A DNA stretch of 64,000 nucleotides, taken from the NCBI GenBank assembly GCA_910574455.1, contig CAJSYZ010000001.1, positions 2,835,424-2,899,423 on the forward strand. The letters run 5' to 3'. This document shows, one piece after another, positions 59,995 through 64,000 of this stretch. How positions within the stretch are numbered: the stretch's first letter is position 1; every line of letters starts with the position of its first letter. The position numbers were made by a program, and so were the translations under genes. The notes under the pieces were generated by a model. The model did no database searches. It was not told the origin of the DNA and was given only the letters and a program-made list of their open reading frames with translations. The stretch comes from Trichaptum fuscoviolaceum. Taxonomy: Eukaryota > Basidiomycota > Agaricomycetes > Hymenochaetales > Trichaptaceae.

Positions 59995-62900
59995 ATGTCA
60001 GACCAACAGTCGCTGGCATCCACCTCTCGTCCTGCTTCTCCTGTTGGCCAGCTGCCGGACTTTAGCACCTCTCAACCATTTCGCTTTACTTGGGATGCAT
60101 CGACGCGCAAACAAGGCCCTGCAAGTGTATCGGGCACGACTACAGATGGGCGTGGGGACTACTTCGCGTACAGGCCGTCTCTGGGTAATCTCAACTTCTC
60201 GACCGCATCTTTGGCACTGGGTGCTATCCCTCCCGAATGGAGCAGTGCAAAGCATGGCTTCAATGGTATGTTTACTTGGTACTAGAGGTAATCTGCTCAC
60301 TGACACCGAACTTCAGCTATTTCCACTCTCGTAAACAGTCCGCACAAGAAGTCAGCTCCTCCCAAAGCCCATGCCATCGTTCCTCCCGTGGTCCCAGCCC
60401 GTCTACCTCGTGTTCGTCGAAAGGACTTTGATGCATACCTGAATGCAACTGCCTCAGAGTGGGAACACTTTGAGCGATCTACGCTATTGAAGGATGATGG
60501 GGATTCAGAGGGAGGCTTTGCTGCAGGACTGGCAAGAATGAACTCGGAACCACCAACGAGTCCCCGATCACCAAGGCCTCTTCCTGCAGCTTCAGCTCCT
60601 TCATTGGGAACCGTGCCGTCGGTTTTCTTCGATGCCAGCTTTGACTTAAGTGAACCTCGTACATTTGCCGCCGTCATTGATCAGAGGGAGGGACAGGAAG
60701 GACGACCGGACCCATCGTCTCTGTCGCATTCGCTTCCTTTGCTGGAGAAGATGTCACACTACGCTGACACCATTGAACTCCATCTAATACGAGAAATCTC
60801 TCTCCGATCATCATCCTTCTTCGCTGCATTGACAAATCTCAATGAGCTCCAGACTGAATCAGCCCAATGCTTGGACCGTATACGGAAGCTAAGGGGGATG
60901 CTCCGCGACGTAGACGAGCTTGGCGCTAAGAAGGGACTGGAGGTTGTGAGGATGGAAAACAAGCTCAAAAATCTGGCCGAGGTGCAGGAGGGTGTGAAGG
61001 CGATTCAAAATGTTGGCGAGATGTTCAATTTAGCCAGGAATCTGGTGAACGGTGGTGAATTCGAGCCAGCATTAAATGTCGTTGACGGTCTGCGGAATTT
61101 ATGGGAAGCAAAGGAGGCCCAGCTACCTCCGCCACAGGCTAACTTGAAACCTAACAACAGATCTTTAAAGCGGAACTCCATGCTTTCATCCGTGCCCGAA
61201 TCTATTGGGGAAGAAGAGGTCACTTTACAAGAGGAGCCAAAGCGTTCACCAATCGTATTGTCCTCGATCAGAGCATTTGCATCGCTTCCTGAACATTTGC
61301 GCACCCTCGTTGGTGACATAACAAACTCTCTTACATCAGAACTCGTAATGGTTCTGAAGACGGACCTCCTGACCTCTCTGGACGCCACACCTCCTTCTTC
61401 CGTCGATCAAGAGCTGAATGAAGCTTCTTCTGTAGACCGCTCTAGATCTGAAAGGTTAACATCCCTCAAAGAGCGTCTAAATCCGCTTATCCGCGGTCTG
61501 AGAAGAACGAACGGGATTAGGGATTCGTTTCTTCGGTGGAGGGAGGTATCTCTTGTGGAAATCAAACTAAGCATAAAGCGGGTAAGTTTTCGCTTTTGTC
61601 AAAGGTCGACTTCAACACTGAAAATTAGACAACTGTAGCATCTACCATCATCGGAAGAACTCGATGATACGGAGCTTAGAGCTGATGCAAAAGGTTCTGC
61701 GGAAAATGAGTAAGTGATATATATCGTAGATCACTCGTATTGCCTTTACTAACTTTACTCTACTACGTGCAGGGGTGCTTTACGAAACCAGTTGAAAGCT
61801 ATGGGGCATCTTGAGTTCATGAGCCTTCTTCGAGCAACTTACACATCCATGTTGGCCGGTATCCAGGAATTACAGACACAGAATGCCATACTGGTCGAAG
61901 TCTTGCAAAACCTTCAGTAAGTGCATCCCCTTATGAAGCTTATCACAATGATCGAATAAGATAACCAGGCCACAAGAATCTCCTCTTGATATTTCTACTG
62001 TTCAAGCAGACTTGAACGACATTCTCTCTTCAGCCACGGAGCTCGGCCATTCTCGTGCTTCGAAAGTCTTAAATACACGAGCTGAACAGCATGCATCTCT
62101 GACAATACCAGAATTTATGGCAGTTTTCTCCGAGACGTGGGGATTCGTGGTCAAGACGGAGACTATCTGTCGTAAAATGGTGGTCGGGTTGCGTGGTGCC
62201 ATGGTTTCTCAAGCGAAGACGTTTCTGCAGACAATGCACCAAGCAAGAATTTCTCAGTCCGCAAAGTCTGTTGAGGAGGAGCAGTGGTCTGCGGGTGAGG
62301 TCACCCCAGCCGCTCAATCATATGCAACAACTATTGTTGAGTCTGCGATGGGTAACCCGCCTGAGCTGAAGGTTCTTCCTATTCCCGCTCCGAATCCTGC
62401 TCAACCAAATGGGGCTGAATCGCCTTCAAGCTCGACCGACAAATCAGGCGGAAACTCTAAGTACTTGTTGATAGAGGACAGAAGATACTTTGCTGTTCCT
62501 GCGACGTTGAACATGCTTGGGCTCCTCGTCGATTACCTCAAAATTATCACTAATCTTTCACTGTTGACGACGGAGACAGTTGGCCGTGTAATTGAATTCT
62601 TAAAGGCGTTTAACTCACGGACGTGCCAGGTGGTTCTTGGGGCAGGGGCTATGAGATCGGCAGGCCTGAAGAACATAACCGCAAAACATCTAGGTACTGC
62701 ATACACATTTCGGTATGTAGTCGCAGATCTAACACATTTTTCACGTAGCTCTCGCGTCTCAGTCGTTATCTATTGTGATAGCTTTGATACCCTACGTTCG
62801 TGAATGCTTCCGTCGGCATCTCAACCCTAAACAGGCCGTTATGCTTGTCGAATTTGACAAACTAAAGCGGGTATGTATATGCATTTCATAGGTATGGAAA

Positions 62901-63976
62901 GTATTCACTCCGGTTTTCTAGGATTACCAAGAACATCAGCAAGAGATTCACTCGAAACTGATTGCAATCATGGGTGATCGAGTCAATGCGCATTGTAAAT
63001 CCTTGCAAGCCGTGGACTGGTCGGCACATCGCGAGGGGGTTAACGATTATATGGTACTTCTAGTGAAGGAGACCGTCACCTTACACAAAGTGTTGTCTCG
63101 CTATTTACAAGATACAGTCCTGGAGGCGAGTTGTATTTACTCGTATCTCCCTGTGGGTGATAAACTGACTGTGAATGTAGTATATCATGTCGCAAGTGTT
63201 TGCATCCGTCAGTCATCGTTTGACTGAAGAGTATAGTAAGATTGAGCTACCAAGTCAGGATGCGAAGGACCGGTGAGTTATGCTACTGCTAATACCACGA
63301 ACTCTCACCTGACTGTCGGCGAAGAATGTTGCGCGATGCAAAATACCTTCATCAACATCTAACTGGATTGAAGAATGTTAATCCGCCGACAGGTATGCTG
63401 GAAACAGTTATTGGCGAGAAACGAGTTCCAGGCATGCAGAATGCACCGGGGAGATCTCCCACCCCTTCAGTATCATCTTCAAATCCAACACATGCTTCAT
63501 TACCCTCACCCCCGTCGCAGCACACCAACCATTTGGAATCAACGAATGAGCGACTGAAAGGTTTATTCCGTCGTTCATCTATGTTCGTTTCTTCCGAGCC
63601 GAAGGAGAAGCTTGCGCCATCAACACCTCCGACCCCTCGTACCGAAAAGCCGCCGATTCAGCAATCGGAACGACCATTATCCCCGCCTCCACCTTTACCA
63701 GAAAAGCAGGTTCTGGCCGCGTCGCCTTCCCCACCACCGACATCATCTACACCTCCGATTGACGGAAGAAATTCACCTCTGCCTGTCGAGAAGGAACTAC
63801 CTGAACCCAGCACGGTCTCAACGCTTGATACCAGCATTAGTGATGAACATGTTTCGCACACTCTCTCCACTGCAGATTCTCAGGACTCGATAGATACACA
63901 AGGCAACAAACCCGTGGAACAAAGTGCTATCCCGAATGGCCACTCCGAAGCAGCACCCAAAGTATCGGCAACATGA
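59995..63976 (+). CDS. VPS54: GARP complex subunit VPS54
   Basis: VPS54 is one of four GARP subunits that tether endosome-derived vesicles at the trans-Golgi. The start MSDQQSLASTSRPASPVGQL leads after the first intron (60265-60315) to RVRRKDFDAYLNATASEWEH. The CATCHR coiled coil follows: MSHYADTIELHLIREISLRS and FFAALTNLNELQTESAQCLD through NKLKNLAEVQEGVKAIQNV. After several short exons the C-terminal Vps54 domain is seen: IPEFMAVFSETWGFVVKTE, YFAVPATLNMLGLLVDYLK, AVMLVEFDKLKR and VNDYMVLLVKETVTLHKVLS. A long Pro/Ser-rich tail ends the protein at 63976. Eight or so introns, none long. Length and order match fungal VPS54. Confidence 0.92.
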
Positions 63977-64000
63977 GTCCGATCTTGATTACCATGCGGT

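Overview
This window is nuclear DNA from a filamentous basidiomycete, most likely an Agaricomycete. Nearly every gene is split by introns of about 45-65 nt with GT...AG ends. Both strands carry closely packed housekeeping genes. Proteins of the DUF6593 and DUF4246 type, a Dal5-like permease expansion and an acidic fungal nuclear-type protein also point to that group. I see no phage, plasmid, CRISPR, transposase or viral sequence. Gene models below are my own splicing of the sequence; where I give a protein length, the exon sum was checked to be a multiple of three.

Layout. 1-6.8 kb: 5' part of RPC82 (RNA polymerase III), a large acidic protein with DUF2420-like features, a Tim17-like membrane protein, and MET8 (siroheme synthesis). 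6.9-14.2 kb: ATG9 (autophagy scramblase), an EH-domain protein and a DUF4246 protein. 14.3-18.0 kb: two tandem ARO8-type PLP aminotransferases. 18.7-23.7 kb: a SAP-like/protein kinase fusion whose kinase domain looks WNK-like at the catalytic lysine, then a DUF6593 protein. 24.3-33.9 kb: CTF18 clamp-loader subunit, a Dal5-type MFS permease and CLP1 (mRNA 3'-end processing kinase). 34.1-39.6 kb: an external EF-hand NADH dehydrogenase, the mitochondrial ATP synthase beta subunit (ATP2) and a tRNA-Ser with an intron. 39.9-48.2 kb: a very fragmented second MFS permease, a gene-poor 2.3 kb, a 2',3'-cyclic phosphodiesterase and a DUF1776 protein. 48.9-54.0 kb: an alpha-arrestin, BRX1 (60S ribosome biogenesis) and a three-KH-domain RNA-binding protein. 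54.5-59.5 kb: two tandem ADGF-type adenosine deaminases. 60.0-64.0 kb: VPS54 (GARP tethering complex).

Functionally this is mostly an ordinary core-gene region. Respiratory genes (NDE, ATP2) are neighbours, and there is a loose nitrogen-scavenging flavour (two adenosine deaminases, two aminotransferases, two Dal5-like permeases) without evidence of a cluster. Many genes are paired head-to-head over 150-350 bp, suggesting shared promoters.

The most unusual things are gene-structural or protein-architectural. The second MFS permease carries consecutive exons of 13, 10, 6, 6 and 20 nt (only the exon between the first two is of normal size) and a GC-AG intron. The kinase has lost the VAIK lysine but has a lysine in the glycine loop, as in WNK kinases. 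CTF18 has four F-x-x-N-G-L-L motifs. MET8 appears to end in a membrane anchor. One inferred intron is only 29 nt. I did not find a clearly new multi-gene system.
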